NCBI GenBank assembly: GCA_011503125.2
Contig: WWBZ02000062.1
Location: 1,302,001-1,366,000 of the forward strand
DNA length: 64,000 bases
Direction: 5' to 3'
Source: Botryosphaeria dothidea
Lineage: Eukaryota > Ascomycota > Dothideomycetes > Botryosphaeriales > Botryosphaeriaceae
Positions 1 through 11,597 of this stretch are shown one piece after another (the first letter of the stretch is position 1; every line of letters starts with the position of its first letter). Both the position numbers and the translations under genes were made by a program. Below the pieces are notes generated by a model. The model was not told the origin of the DNA and searched no databases. It saw nothing but the letters and a program-made list of their open reading frames with translations.

Positions 1-895
1 TTTTTACCTCTAAATTTACTAGAGCTCTTAGTAGATCCCTATCTATTAAGACTAACTTTAGTACGGCTTTCCACCCGTAAACCGACGGCTAGATAGAGCG
101 CATTAACGCTATTCTCGAGCAATACCTTCGTGCCTACGTTTCGTACTAATAAGACGATTAGAACGACTTTCTCTCCCTTACTAAATTCGCTTATAATAAT
201 ATAATCTCGACTACGACTAAGGTTACCCCCTTCTTTATAAACTACGGCTTCTACCCTCGTTATAAGATTCTACGGAAAGACTCGATCTTAGCCCTACTCG
301 AACCTCTACGTCTCTTCTAAGAGAACCTCGAAAACCTCGAAAACTACCTTCGCTAAGAAATTCGATTCGTATAAGATGCCTACGTAGAATAAGCTAATAA
401 AGACCGTATCTCGCTACCCGTCTTTAAGCCTAGTAACCTCGTTTAGCTCCTAAGACGGTATATCTCGATAATAAGACCTTCGGATAAACTCGACTTTAAA
501 CGCCTTAGCCCCTTTCCTATACTAGAAAAGATCTCGACTTATACCTATCGCCTAGAACTACTAAGAACGATAAAAGTCTACCCCGTATTCTACGTCTCTT
601 TACTCGAACCCGCGGCCTCTAACTCCTTACCTAATTAAGTCTAACCTCCGCCCCCGTTCGTTATCGTTAACGACGAAGAAGAGTACCGGGTAGAAGAGAT
701 TCTAGACGTTAAAGCAACCCGGAGACAACCGAAATACCTCGTAAAATAGACTGGTTACTCGATACTAACCTGGGAACCTTACGACCTTATTAAAGACCTT
801 AAGGCCCTTAATACGTTCTATAAACGTTATCCTTTAAAACCTCGACCCTTAGACTAAAGGCTCGTAGGAACTTATCTCTAGGGAGGAGAGCCTAC
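1..895 (+). pseudogene. Ty3/Gypsy family A, pol 3' end (integrase C-terminus and chromodomain), RIPped
   Basis: This segment is collinear with 30726-31620 of the complete family A element. It encodes the end of integrase and, near 675-790, a chromodomain-like stretch (EEYRVEEILD, then YLVK and a W-to-stop-altered EP motif), which marks a chromovirus. The element continues to the left outside the window. CpA and TpG are strongly depleted and stops interrupt every frame, so it is dead. A short purine-rich tract (agggaggagag, about 880-890) precedes the LTR and fits a polypurine tract. Confidence 0.85.
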
Positions 896-1282
896 TATTA
901 TAAACGTAGCTTATATAGACCCCTTACTTATTTACCTTCGTTAATTTAAAATCTAGATCTAGACTTACCTACTTATAAATTAGGAAGCTAGTATTTTAGT
1001 TCGTTCTTTATATATATAAAGCTCGCTCCTCTACTTTATAGTTAGTTCTTTAGTCTAGTAATAAGTATTCCTCGCGTATAACTTAGTACGCCTTAAATTA
1101 GACCTTGCTTACCTCCCTCGTCTCTCGTCCCTTACCCCTCGTCCCTCGCCCCTCGTCTCTCGTATCTCGTACCCTCGCCCTTTAAATTACACCCTTATAC
1201 TTTAGCATTATTTTATCTCTACTATCTTTACCGGCTTCGTTATCTCGTCTCTCCGCCCCCCCTCTAAGGTCCGTTTATTATA
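896..1282 (+). repeat. 3' LTR of Gypsy family A (387 bp)
   Basis: Begins tattataaac and ends gtttattata, and has the same 387-bp length as the other three family A LTRs in the window. The TA...TA ends are what RIP would make of canonical TG...CA ends. It holds a TATA-like tatatataaag and a period-7 pyrimidine-rich minisatellite (units like cctcgtc). The five bases after it are cttag; the matching TSD would lie left of the window. Confidence 0.9.
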
Positions 1283-2690
1283 CTTAGCCTACCTAGTTCC
1301 CTCTTAACCGGCTCCTTCTTTCTAATTCTCTTTCTTAGTCTAACGGTTAACTAGTTAGTTTAAGGCTATATTTTAGTTATTAGGAGTCCTTTCCGGTGCC
1401 TTTCTAGTACTACTAGGCGGGCCTAGGCGGCCTTAGTATAGTAGGCTCTACGTGCTAGGTAGGAGTTACTCTAGACTATATATCTTTAAGAGTAGTTTAC
1501 GCACTATATACTTTCCTTAGGGCAGTCCCTAGTATTATATATCTTACTATACTATCCGTACTTTTCCTTCTTTTTATAATAGTTAGTAATATATCCGTAG
1601 GCCTAGTACTTAAAATACTAGGTTACTATAAAGGCTACGTTATAGTACTACGCTATATAGATAGTAAAGTTAATAATAAGCCCCTTATTAATAATCTAGT
1701 TAGCGGTTTCGGGGTTTATAATACTAAAGATAATAGCCGAGTAAGTTTTCTCCTCTAAGAGCTTCCTCTTTAGCTAGGCTAGCTTACTAATACGTAGTTC
1801 TAGGTATAGAGATAGGTTCTACTCCTAGATAGTTTAGATAGCTTAGGGATTTATAGTATCGATTCCTTCTCGAGGGACGTTATATACTAGTACTAAGTAT
1901 AGCTATTAGTTAGGCCTAACTTCTTTTCCTAGTCCTATAGTCTATTCCTAGTTCTAGAGAAGGGCTATTCTAGTTACTTTATCCAGTATAAAGATTCTAA
2001 CGTCTCTATTAGGGAGCTTCTTAGTAGTAAGTACTTTCTTATATACCTAGCTTTTTCCTATCTAGATCTTTCTAATAATTACCTTATTTAAGAGCTTAGC
2101 TATTTCTTATCTATTTACTATCTCTAGAAAGTAGAGGGTAAGTTTAGTAGTAGCTAGGGGGGTAGAAGGCTTCGGGGCTACTTAGGCTATAATTTATACC
2201 TAGCTACGAGTATTAGGTATAGATATAGAGGTAGCCTAGATACGGTTAACTATCTTTTAGATCTATTAGACCTCTTTAAGAATATTCTTAAGGCCTAGCT
2301 CCTTAGTAGCTACCTTCTAGTAGATAGTAATATAATCCTAGAAGATTATCTTAGTAATATCGAGAAAATTTTTTACCTAGCTAGAGAGGACTAAAGAGAG
2401 GCTAGCGGATATTTATAGGGCTTAGAGGAGGGTATCTACTATTTTTAAGGCTCTCTTAACGTATTCTACGCTATATTAGATACTCTACGGTTTCTTAGGG
2501 GTATATTAGAGCTAGGTAGAGGTAGTTACTAGGGGAGGCTATTCGCCTCTTTCTATATCCTCTATATTAACTACTTCGCGGCTATAGTTATCTTAAGTAC
2601 TATTTTAGAACTCGCGAAGCCTAGAAGAGTTTCTAGGGCCCTCTTTCGGCGCCGTAGCTTAGAATCGATTTTTTAGTATAGTTATATTTT
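1283..2690 (-). mobile_element. LINE family B, 5' part (ORF1), interrupted by Gypsy A
   Basis: This matches, in reverse, the first ~1.4 kb of the full LINE B copies (for example 17822-19220). Its 5' end at 2690 carries the family start (aaaatataac, in minus sense). It covers ORF1 through the CCHC zinc-knuckle region near 1600, then is cut at 1282 by the Gypsy A insertion; the rest should lie left of the window. The LINE lies inside a SINE, since SINE sequence starts at 2691 and ends abruptly at this junction. Heavily RIPped. Confidence 0.8.
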
Positions 2691-3014
2691 ACCTATTTAT
2701 AAGCGCTGGTAAAGCGCTCTTAAAATTTATTTTTAGAAGCGCCTAGCTAGCTCTTCTCTTTCTTATTACCGCTAGAGAGAACGCGAGTACGTATACTTTT
2801 ATAGTAGGACGTATATGCTACTTATAGCCCACCCTAACTACCTATAGATTTTCCCCCTTATTACCGCTAGAAAGAACGCGGGTACGTATACTTTTAACGT
2901 AGGACGTATATACTACGAGTAGATAAGCGGTCTAAGATTTAAACTTAGAACCTATACTACCCTAGAAAGGCTAGGTTACCGTAGAAGTATACCCTACTAG
3001 TATACTACCCCGCC
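2691..3014 (-). mobile_element. tRNA-derived SINE, 5' half (copy a)
   Basis: This is the 5' half of the SINE that is complete at 10972-11584 and 35110-35724. Read on the minus strand it starts ggcggggtagtatac. It has a tRNA-like head with an A-box-like region and a B box inside a perfect 6-bp T-arm-like stem (TCTAAG/CTTAGA), then two ~95-bp tandem modules each containing ctagcggtaataag. It stops at 2691 after gcgcttataaataggt, where LINE B was inserted; the tail half would lie beyond the LINE, outside the window. Confidence 0.75.
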
Positions 3015-4784
3015 CGGTCTACTATATAGACTCTCCTATTCTTAGATATACTAAGAATAATATTATTATCTTAATTCTTAAGATAGAGATACTTATCGTT
3101 AAAGCTTCTCTTAAGGCCGCTCTTATATAGCTATCGGCCTAAAAGAAGGTTTATACTAAGCTTTAGAATATAGAGTATAGAAGTTAAACGAATAGAATTA
3201 CCGCGCCTATCTAGTAATATAGCTAAGCTAACGTAGTCGGCGTATAGTACTCTTCTACTAACTTTAATCGTTCGCCTTATAATACGTATTAGAGATCTAC
3301 TAAAAAGTTAGAGTTTATTAGTTATATATACTAAGGCGGTAGAATCCGCTATCTAGTATTCTCTAGAAATCTTACTAGTAGCGGTTCTAGAGAGGGCGGT
3401 AATTTCGTCTAATACTTCTTCGTTATAGCTACTAGATTCTTCGTCTATAGTAGCTAGATTCTAGATATTATTCTTCTCGTTAGCCGAGAAGGCCTTTAAC
3501 TAGTTAATTTACCTCTAGAGTTCTTAGATTTATTTCTTAGCTTTAGAGCGGGCTTTCTATAATCGGCGCTTCTTTACGATCTTCTTAGCTACCGGAAGTT
3601 AAGAGTAGTCGAGAATACGGTAGCGTCTATTATAGAGATAATACTAAAGTAGCCGCCTATTAGAGTCTAATTTAGGTTTAGATAGATAGAAGCGGCGAGA
3701 GGGTTTAAACGCCTTCTTTATAAGTATAGCTATATTATTAGCTTTTAGCTATACCTTCTTTTTCTTTAGTATTTATAATATCTAAAGAGTAGTAAGATTT
3801 AGTTAGATATTAACCGAGTCTTAGATTATTATATACTCTTATAGTAATATCTAAAAGAGCTAGTCGAGCTAAGCTTTCTTACTTAAAAAAGACTTATACT
3901 CTAGTAGAGTAACGACGATTTTTCTTTTAAGTATCGCGAGTTAGGTCTAGGCTTCGCTAATTATAGTTCCCTCTTAGAACTAGAAGTTAATAAAAGATTA
4001 AAGAAACTATCTTCGAGTAACTTATAGTTTAATTTTATACTTTTTCTTAAGAGATTCCTAGATTAGCCTTAACTCTTCTAGCTCTCGGACTCGCTCGCGA
4101 TTATCTTTATTAATATAAATACGTAGCTAGTATCTAGCCTTCGTATCGTCTCTTTCTAAATTAAATCTAAGCCCGGGGCTTATTATTATAGTAACTATAT
4201 AGAATAGTCCCTCTCCTTAAAGCTACTTCTTTATTAAAGAGAACTAGTCGTCTTTATTATTATAGAAGAGAACCGGAATAGGGCGACGCTTAGCGAAGTC
4301 TTATAAAGATATAGCGAAGAGGAAGATATATTTCGAAATAAAGTAATCGAAAGAGTTATAAACGTAGTAAAATAAGTATACTACGGTTAATCGGGTCTAG
4401 GCTATTAGACTTAAAAGTTAGAGTAAAGAGTTATTAAAGCGAAATAGTAAGATACTATAGTCCGGTAAGTTAAGCGTTTATTAGATTTTCGATTAAATCG
4501 TCTACTTCTCTTAAGGTATAGATAGATAACGAGGTAGCTATTTCTTTTAGCGTAAGCCTAGGCCTTAGGCGATAGCTTTCTAAAATATACTTATTTCTTC
4601 TCTTAACGGAGACTATATCTAGCTACCGGTACTAAATTACTTATAGACCGACTATAGAGGTAATACGTCTTTTCGTAGACGAATATAGGATTCTATATCT
4701 AGCGGGAACTTTCTAGACTTAGATATATAAACCCGGGCTTATAATCTTTTAAGTAAAGTATATATTTATCGACGGTTATATAGT
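3015..4784 (-). pseudogene. Ty1/Copia element, leader-gag-protease part (copy 2), RIPped
   Basis: On the minus strand this runs parallel to the Copia copy at 11820-13500. It shares the landmark agcccgggtttatat and then the protease/pre-integrase block (about 3440 down to 3115), with residues like YITNKL, RSLIRIIRRTIKVSR, VLYADYV and LYILKLSINLL; the last resembles the Copia LYVPxLxxNLLS signature. Upstream is a gag-like region without recognisable motifs because of in-frame stops. The 3' part is cut by the SINE at 3014, and the 5' side by the Gypsy C LTR at 4785. Non-functional. Confidence 0.7.
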
Positions 4785-5102
4785 TATAATAATACGGAGG
4801 TAAATAAGTATAAGGGGCTTAGACCTATAAGATCTAATATAAGGGGCTAGGCTTAAGAGATAAGGAATAAGAAAAAAGATAGAAAGATATAGATAAATCT
4901 ACGGAGAATAAGGTAGTCTAAGGAGGATATAAAGTTACTAGACTAAAGAACTAACTACGAGATAAAGAGGGCGAGGTTTATATATATAAAGAACTAACTA
5001 AAATACTAGCTTCCTAATTTATAAGTAGATAAGTCTAGACCTCGGTACTAAGTTAACGAAGCTAAAAGAGAAGTAAGGGGTCTATAGACTAGAATTTTAA
5101 TA
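4785..5102 (-). repeat. LTR of Gypsy family C (318 bp)
   Basis: Almost the same sequence recurs at 60572-60889, also 318 bp, next to different flanking DNA, which fixes the outer end. Minus-strand ends are tatta...attata, as expected for RIPped TG...CA. The middle is alignable with the family A LTR (shared stretch around gctagtattttagtta and a TATA-like tatatataaa), so A and C are related families. It is the 3' LTR of the minus-strand element. Confidence 0.75.
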
Positions 5103-5453
5103 CTATTCTTCTCTTCTAGAAAGAGTAAGTTTTCTAAGAGCTAGGGGGTCGAGGTTTTAAAGGGTACTTCTAGTAGAAATAGTTAAATACTACCGTTTCT
5201 TAAATAGAATTATATAGTTTCTAAGTAAGTTTAGAGTAACCTTTCTAGCGGATAAGATACTAGTAAGTTTCTCTACGAACCCGAATATTAAGAAGTTTTT
5301 TAATTAGCTATTCTTCTTTACTATTAATAATAATAGATAGTAGTAGGGCTTAACGTTAGTCTAGTAGGAAATCCTCTACTACTAGTTTAAGAAAGAAGAC
5401 GTTAAAAATAGAGTATAATCGAACGGAGGTAGGAAGATTAAGTTTATATATAT
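5103..5453 (-). pseudogene. Gypsy family C, chromodomain end of pol
   Basis: The minus-strand reading gives YKLNLP, then a chromodomain-like segment with YLIR, KGYSKLT and KPRPP, interrupted by many RIP stops. It joins in frame to 6342-6570 once the inserted LINE B is removed (FSYI then YKLNLP), so both pieces belong to one element. It lies directly upstream of its 3' LTR. Confidence 0.7.
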
Positions 5454-6341
5454 AGATAGATAGATAAATTTATTTCTTCCCGATATAGCTCCCTTACGGG
5501 TCTATACGGAGCCGGCTATCTATAGTTATTTTACTCGAGGGGGAAAATCTTTTCGCCTAGTAAAAACCCCTCCTTTCTATCTAGGCCTATTTATCCCTAC
5601 TAGTTCTATTTTTCCTTCTTACCGGTAGCGGCTGCTATAGTAACCCTATATTCGCCTACTAATCTTACCTCTTTAGTTCTTATTCTTATAGTTATTCGGG
5701 TTCTAGTATTCCCGGTAGTCCTCCTAGTTCCTCTTCCTAGTTATCCTCCTAGATTAGTTTCCTAGCTAGACTAAACTAATTAAGTAGCCCTAGGCGTAGG
5801 AACTAGCCTATTACTACTTTTATCTCCTTCTTTATTAAGAGAAGGAAGTAGTAGTCCGTAGTCCCTACCCTTTAGAGTATCTATACTCTATCCTATTAGA
5901 AGTAGGGGTAGAAGAGGAGAATATACTTTAGGGTTTATCTATACTAGCCGTATAGATAGGTAGGGCTAAGATATTCTAGTACCTTACGCCTTAAGAGGAA
6001 GTCCTCTAGTCTAATATACTCTATACGTAGTAGAATAGCGAGTATACTCTATAGCTTAGATAGTTCGCTATAGATTTATCTAATTTTTAGGTTCTACTAT
6101 ATACTTTAGGCTACTAGCTTATTTTATCTTTCCTAGCTAGTAGACTTTATCTATCTCTTCTTCTACTTATTTATATATACTATACGTAGCTTCGTTCGCT
6201 TTAGGAGACTTTAGTAGGTAGAGGGGTAGTAGTTAAGGAGTAAGTTTACCTTTTTTCTAAGCAGGGTTCTTCTAGCCGGGCTAGCGGCGCCTCTAGTACT
6301 TAGAGTAGCCCGAGCTATCTATTTAATACTCTAGTAAGTTT
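5454..6341 (-). mobile_element. LINE family B, 5'-truncated insertion (888 bp)
   Basis: Starts at the (taga)n side of the LINE tail and matches the last ~0.9 kb of LINE B: the 3' UTR, the antisense of the C-terminal CxCG...H...C zinc motif region, and part of ORF2. It is flanked by a TATATATA duplication (about 5446-5453 and 6342-6350) inside Gypsy C. The 5' truncation is typical of target-primed insertion. Confidence 0.8.
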
Positions 6342-6570
6342 ATATATATAGGAGAAGATTTTATATTTAATAAGAAAAGGCCCTAAGTACTTAAAGTCTA
6401 GCTTATTTAAAGATCGAGTAGTAGAAATAAACTTTTAGAGTAGCTAAACCCGTTAACTAGGCCTTAGAATTAGTAGTAGAATTCTATACTTATTAGTCTA
6501 TTCTAAGGAGATATCTTAGATAAGTCGAAGTTCGGATTATAGGAAACTATTAAGTTTTTCTATATATACC
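6342..6570 (-). pseudogene. Gypsy family C, integrase C-terminus
   Basis: The minus strand reads as a late integrase segment with ARN/TRNL-like residues followed by NKLDFKYLGPFLIKYKI, typical of the Gypsy integrase GPF/Y region. It continues in frame into 5103-5453 across the LINE B insertion. The upstream side is cut by the plus-strand LINE B at 6571. I could not find the continuation convincingly beyond 10749. Confidence 0.65.
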
Positions 6571-9500
6571 TAATATAACCACACTAAAAAATCGACCCTA
6601 AGCTACGGCGCCGGGAGAGGGCCCTAGGAACTCTTCTAGACTTCGCGAGTCCTAAAATAGTACTTAAGATAACTATAGCCGCGAAGTAGTTAATATAGAG
6701 GATATAGGAAGAGGCGAATAGCCTCCCCTAGTAACTACCTCTACCTAGCCCTAATACACTCCTAAGAAACCGTAGAGTACCTAGTATAGCGTAGAATACG
6801 TTAAGAGAGCCTTAAAAATAGTAGATACCCTCCTCTAAGCCCTATAAATATCCGCTAGCCTTCCTTTAGTCCTCTCTAGCTAGATAAAAAATTTTCTCGA
6901 TATTACTAAGATAATCTTCTAGGATTATATTACTATCTACTAAGAGGTAGCTACTAAGGAGCTAGGCCTTAAGGATATCCTTAAAGAGGTCTAATAGATC
7001 TAAAAGATAGTTAACCGTATCTAGGCTACCTCTATACCTATACCTAACACTCGTAGCTAGGTATAAATTATAGCCTAAGTAGCCCCGAAGCTCCCTACCC
7101 CCCTAGCTACTACTAAACTTACCCTCTACTTTCTAGAGATAGTAAATAGATAAGAAATAGCTAAGCTCTTAAATAAGGTAATTATTAGAAAGATCTAGGT
7201 AGGAAAAAGCTAGGCGTGTAAGAAAGTACTTACTACTAAGAAGCTCCCTAGTAGAGACGTTAAGATCTTTATACTAGATAAAGTAACTAGAATAGCCCTT
7301 CTCTAGGACTAGGAATAGACTATAGGACTAGGAAAAGAAGTTAGGCCTAACTAGCAGCTATACTTAGTACTAGTATATAACGTCTCTCGAGAAGAAATCG
7401 ACACTATAGACCCCTAAACTATCTAAACTATCTAGGAGTAGAACCTATCTCTATACCTAGGACTACGTATTAGTAAGCTAGCCTAGCTAAAGAGGAAGCT
7501 CCTAGAGGGGAAAACTTACTCGGCTATTATCCTTAGTACTATAAACTCCGAAACCGCTAACTAGATTATTAATAAGGGGCTTATTATTAACTTTACTATC
7601 TATATAGCGTAGTACTATAACGTAGCCTTTATAGTAACCTAGTATTTTAAGTACTAGGCCTACGGATATATTACTAACTATTATAAAAAGAAGAAAAAGT
7701 ACGGATAGTATAGTAAGGTATATAATACTAGGGACTACCCTAAGGAAAGTATATAGTACGTAAACTACTCTTAAAAGTATATAGCCTAGAGCAACTCCTA
7801 CCTAGCACGTAGAGCCTACTATACTAAGGCCGCCTAGGCCCGCCTAGTAGTACTAGAAAGGCACCGGGAAGGACCCCTAATAACTAAAATATAGCCTTAA
7901 ACTAACTAGTTAACCGTTAGACTAAGGAAGAGAATTAGGGAGGAGGAGCCGGTTAAGAGGGGACCAGGCAGGCTAAGAGACTTAAGCCGCCCCCCGCCTC
8001 CTAACTAAATAAGGTTTACCGGACTTAATAGCTTATAACACGCCTTAGAGGAGCCCGCGGGAACTCCCTCCTTATAGCCTATACTACTAGCCCCCTCGTA
8101 GCCGGACCTAGAGATAGAAGGAAGTTAATATTAGATATAGGCTCTCTCTCTATTATATAGTATAACGTCTATAAGAGTAAGGATAGGGTAATACTCCCGC
8201 TCTTTAAGGAAGTAGACCTAAAGATCTACTATATTCTAGCTATCTAGGAACCTTAGAGGAACCCGAGAATTAAGATAATAGTAAGATATCCTATCTACTA
8301 TATAGTTTTTCCCTAGGAGGGAGTAGTAAGAACCTACTTCTTTATAAGCAAGGCTATTAGCCCCGACTCCTAGTAAGTAATAGTCTATTTACTAGATCTT
8401 ATTATACTATCCCTTATTACTAGGATATATATAATCTATATCTATAACTACTATAATCCCCCGCTAGCCTCTTATACTAGTATAGCGCTAGAAACCCTAT
8501 CTCTTCTACCGGAAGTTCTTAGAAAACTAGAGGAGTATATTCTCCTAGGGGACTTTAACCTCTACTATCCTATCTAGAAAGGTATAACCTCCCTAATATA
8601 CTATACCCTAGCGGATAACCTAATTAAGATAGCTACCGCAGCTAATCTTAACCTAGCCCTTCTAAGGGGTACTATTACTAGACGAGATAGTAGTAGCGAG
8701 AGTACTCTAGACCTTATCTTTATATTACGGTGGCTAGAGGAGAGAATTCTTAGCTATAGAGTTAGCTAGGAGCTCGAATCATCCTCTAACTACCTACCTA
8801 TCCTTACTATACTTAATTTTTCTCCTACTTCCGTAGAACTACGCCCCCTAAGACCCTAGTAGAAGAAAGTAGACTAGAAGAGAACTAATAATATACTCTA
8901 ATTAAAGCTCGAACACCTTAAAGCAACCCCTCTTAACACTAAAGCAGACCTAGATTACTTTACTATACTACTCTAGAAGGCTATCTAAAGAATAATCTAG
9001 GAGACTATTCTAGTAGCGAGACCCTCGCCCTAGGCCTCTATATAATAGATAAAGGAGTGTTCGGACCTAGTACACTAGGCTAGAGCAGCTAGAAGGAAGT
9101 AAACGGCTATAGGGAGGGAGAAGGACTAGGTAGTATACTAAACTATTACTAATAGTAAGAAGAGGCAGATTAGAAGAGATAGAATAAAAGCATGGCGCAG
9201 AATAGTAGCTAAGATTACTTCGGACCCATCTATACTCTAGAAGCTCTTAAAGTAGGCAAGAACAAGGGCACTAGAACCTCCAGCCCCACCTTAGTTCCCA
9301 CCCCTCCAGGGAGCAGATGAACAACTATATTACGATAACCAGTCCAAGGCAGAAATCCTTACCAACCAGTTCTTCCCACCTCCCAGGGCCACCGACCTCT
9401 TAGATCTAGATGGGTGTATATACCTAGTGCCAGTAGAGATTCCCTAAGACCTTACTAAAGAGCAGGTCCTCCACACCATCAAGAAGCTTCCCCCAGACAA

Positions 9501-10749
9501 GGCACCAGGCTCAGACAAGATTACTAACAGGTTCCTAAAGCAATGCGCTAAGACACTAAGGGGACCCCTTACCAGGCTCTTCTAGGGATGCCTCGCACTT
9601 GGATACCACCCTAGGTAGTTTAAAAGCTCTATTACCGTAGTCCTCAGGAAACCATAGAGGGACGACTATACTAAAGCCAAGTTATTTAGGCCGATTGCTT
9701 TACTTAATACGCTAGGGAAGCTACTTAAGAGGATTATAGCAGATAGAATCTCCCAGGCTACTAAAGCATACGGCCTGCTCCCTAATATATAGATAGGAGC
9801 TAGGAGAAATAGATCCGCAGTAGCAGCTCTTGACCTGCTCACAGAACAGATCTATACTATCTGGGCACAAGACCCAGGGCTAGTGGCTTCAGTCCTTAGG
9901 CGCCACTGGCCCTGCTAGAAGAACCCTGCTTAGAAAAAAGGCAAACTCACTTCTTAACTACTGCCCCTCTACCTACTAGAGTCTCCCGGAGCGAACGAAG
10001 CTACGCATAGCATATAGGAACAAGTAGAAGGAGAGATGGACAAAGTCTACTAGCTAGGGAAGATAAGACAAGCTAGTAGCCCAAAGCACACAGTAGAACC
10101 CAAAAATCAGACAAATCCACAGCGAACTATCCAAGCCATAGAGCACACTCGCCACCCTACTACGTACAGAGCATATTAGACTAGAGGACTTCCTCTTAAG
10201 GCGCAAGGTGCCAGGGCACCCTAGTCCTGCCTGTCCATGCGGCTGGCATAGACAAACCCCAAAGCATATCCTCCTCTTCTGCCCCCACTTCCAACAGGGC
10301 AGGGCATAGATACTCTAAAGGGCAGGGACCACGGACTACTACTCCCTCCTCTTAACAAAGAAGGGGATTAAAGTAGTAATAGACTAGTTCTTACGCCTAG
10401 GGCTGCTTAAGCAATTTAGCCTGGCAAGGAAACTAATATAGAAAGATAACCAGGAAGAGGAACTAGGAGGACAACCAGAACCACTAGGACCACTAGGACC
10501 CGGATAACTACGAGGATAAGGACTAAAGAGATAGGTCTAGCAGGTGAATATAGGGCTGCCATAGCAGCCGCTACTAGTAAGAAGAAAAAACAAGAACTAG
10601 TATAGGATAGCATGCCCAGAGAGAGAGGAGGGGTTTTTGCCAGGCGAAAAGGTTTTCCCCCTCGTGTAAAATAACTATAGATAGTTAGCCCCGCATGGAC
10701 CCGTAAGGGAACTATATCGGGAAGAAATGAATTTATCTATCTATCTATA
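6571..10749 (+). mobile_element. LINE family B with internal deletion of the RT core
   Basis: Carries the family 5' start (aatataacc) and 3' end (aaatttatctatctatct-type tail), ORF1 with zinc knuckles near 7640-7760, and the endonuclease motif (LLGDFNL) near 8550. At about 9899 the sequence jumps from cagtccttag straight to gcgccactgg. Relative to the copy at 41974-47118 about 965 bp are missing, from just before RT motif A to past the FVDD box. Length plus deletion restores the ~5.15-kb family length. The 3' third (9200-10730) is only lightly RIPped and still holds many CA/TG dinucleotides. No coding capacity. Confidence 0.8.
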
Positions 10750-10958
10750 GTAAGAAGTTCGATTCTTCTATCTATTAGCCGTATACGGAAGATATACGTA
10801 TACGTTACGTACTATACTAAACTCTAATTAGTCTTCGCTAATCGAATTCTTCTTAGTATTAACTTTTCTCTAGATATAGAACTTAAAAGCTAACTCGCTT
10901 AGTTAGCTAAAATCTATCTAGATATAGTAGCTCTTAGGCTATTTATTTAATAAATAAT
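10750..10958. other. Unassigned RIPped DNA
   Basis: CpA/TpG-poor sequence between the LINE B tail and the left TSD of the SINE. No coding signal or match to the other families in the window was found. By position it could be the flank of Gypsy C or the leader/LTR of the Copia element that follows. Confidence 0.4.
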
Positions 10959-10971
10959 ATTATATTAGAAT

Positions 10972-11584
10972 AGCGGAGTAGTATACTAGTAGAGTATACT
11001 TTTACGGTAGTCTAGCCTTTCTAGAGTAGTATAGATTCTAAGTTTAAATCTTAGACCGCTTACCTACTCGTAGTATATACGTTCTATATTAAAAGTATAC
11101 GTATTCGCGTTCTTTCTAGCGGTAATAAGAAAGAAAATCTATAGATAGTTAGAGTAGGCTATAAGTAGTATATACGTTCTACTATAAAAGTATACGTATC
11201 CGCGTTCTCTCTAGCGGTAATAAGAGAGAGAAAAGCTAGCTAGGCGCTTCTAAAAATAAATTTTAAGAGCGCTTTACTAGCGCTTATAAATAGATAAGCC
11301 GGAACTTCTTACGGCTTAGTCTTAAGATTTATAGTTATCTCTCTCTATAGTTCTTCTTTCTCTTAGCTACTCTTTCTACTTTAGATACCGCTACTAATAT
11401 ATAAAAAAAACTATACTAAATAGAGTATCTACGGATACTACTATTATAGATAGAGAAGATTTTTACTTAGGCTATTCTAAGAAAGTAGCTACGGTTTTCT
11501 CTTCTATATATTTTTATAGATAGCTATAGCTATATAGACTCTTTAAGAAGCTAAATTAGCTTAATTAAATTTATCTATCTATCT
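10972..11584 (+). mobile_element. Full-length tRNA-derived SINE (copy b, 613 bp)
   Basis: Flanked by a 13-bp TSD with one RIP-type mismatch (attatattagaat at 10959-10971, attatattaaaat at 11585-11597). The head (10972-11065) resembles a RIPped tRNA: a self-complementary GTATAC stem, a CCTAG/CTAGG-type hairpin, then a T-arm stem around the B box. Next come two tandem modules (11071-11130 and 11166-11228). The 3' half ends taaatttatctatctatct and resembles the LINE B 3' end (shared cgctacta, tttttact-aggc, tagatagcta, tatagac and the tail), as in SINEs mobilised by a partner LINE. Confidence 0.8.
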
Positions 11585-11597
11585 ATTATATTAAAAT

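Noticed and set aside
6342..6570. Apparent inverted-repeat structure formed by minus LINE B ends in front of plus LINE B copies (5454-6571, 17075-17822, 41773-41974), suggesting twin priming
   Set aside because: In the first case 229 bp of Gypsy C integrase separates the two LINEs, and in the third the minus LINE resumes on the far side, so independent nested insertions explain these better. The second case stays unresolved.
10416..10613. Minus-strand 65-aa hydrophobic ORF, with near-identical ORFs at 41221-41409 and 46784-46981
   Set aside because: All three are antisense to the same 3' region of LINE B copies; they recur only because the repeat does. The Leu/Val-rich composition comes from the antisense of a repetitive Asn/Glu/Gly-rich stretch.
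10741..10750. Tetranucleotide (TCTA)n/(TAGA)n runs as candidate CRISPR-like or satellite arrays
   Set aside because: They are short and always sit at the 3' end of LINE B or the SINE, so they are element tails.
10750..10785. T-arm-like hairpin agaagTTCGATTcttct right after a LINE B tail, possibly a tRNA end
   Set aside because: No acceptor, D or anticodon arms accompany it; short hairpins of this type are easily chance in this composition.
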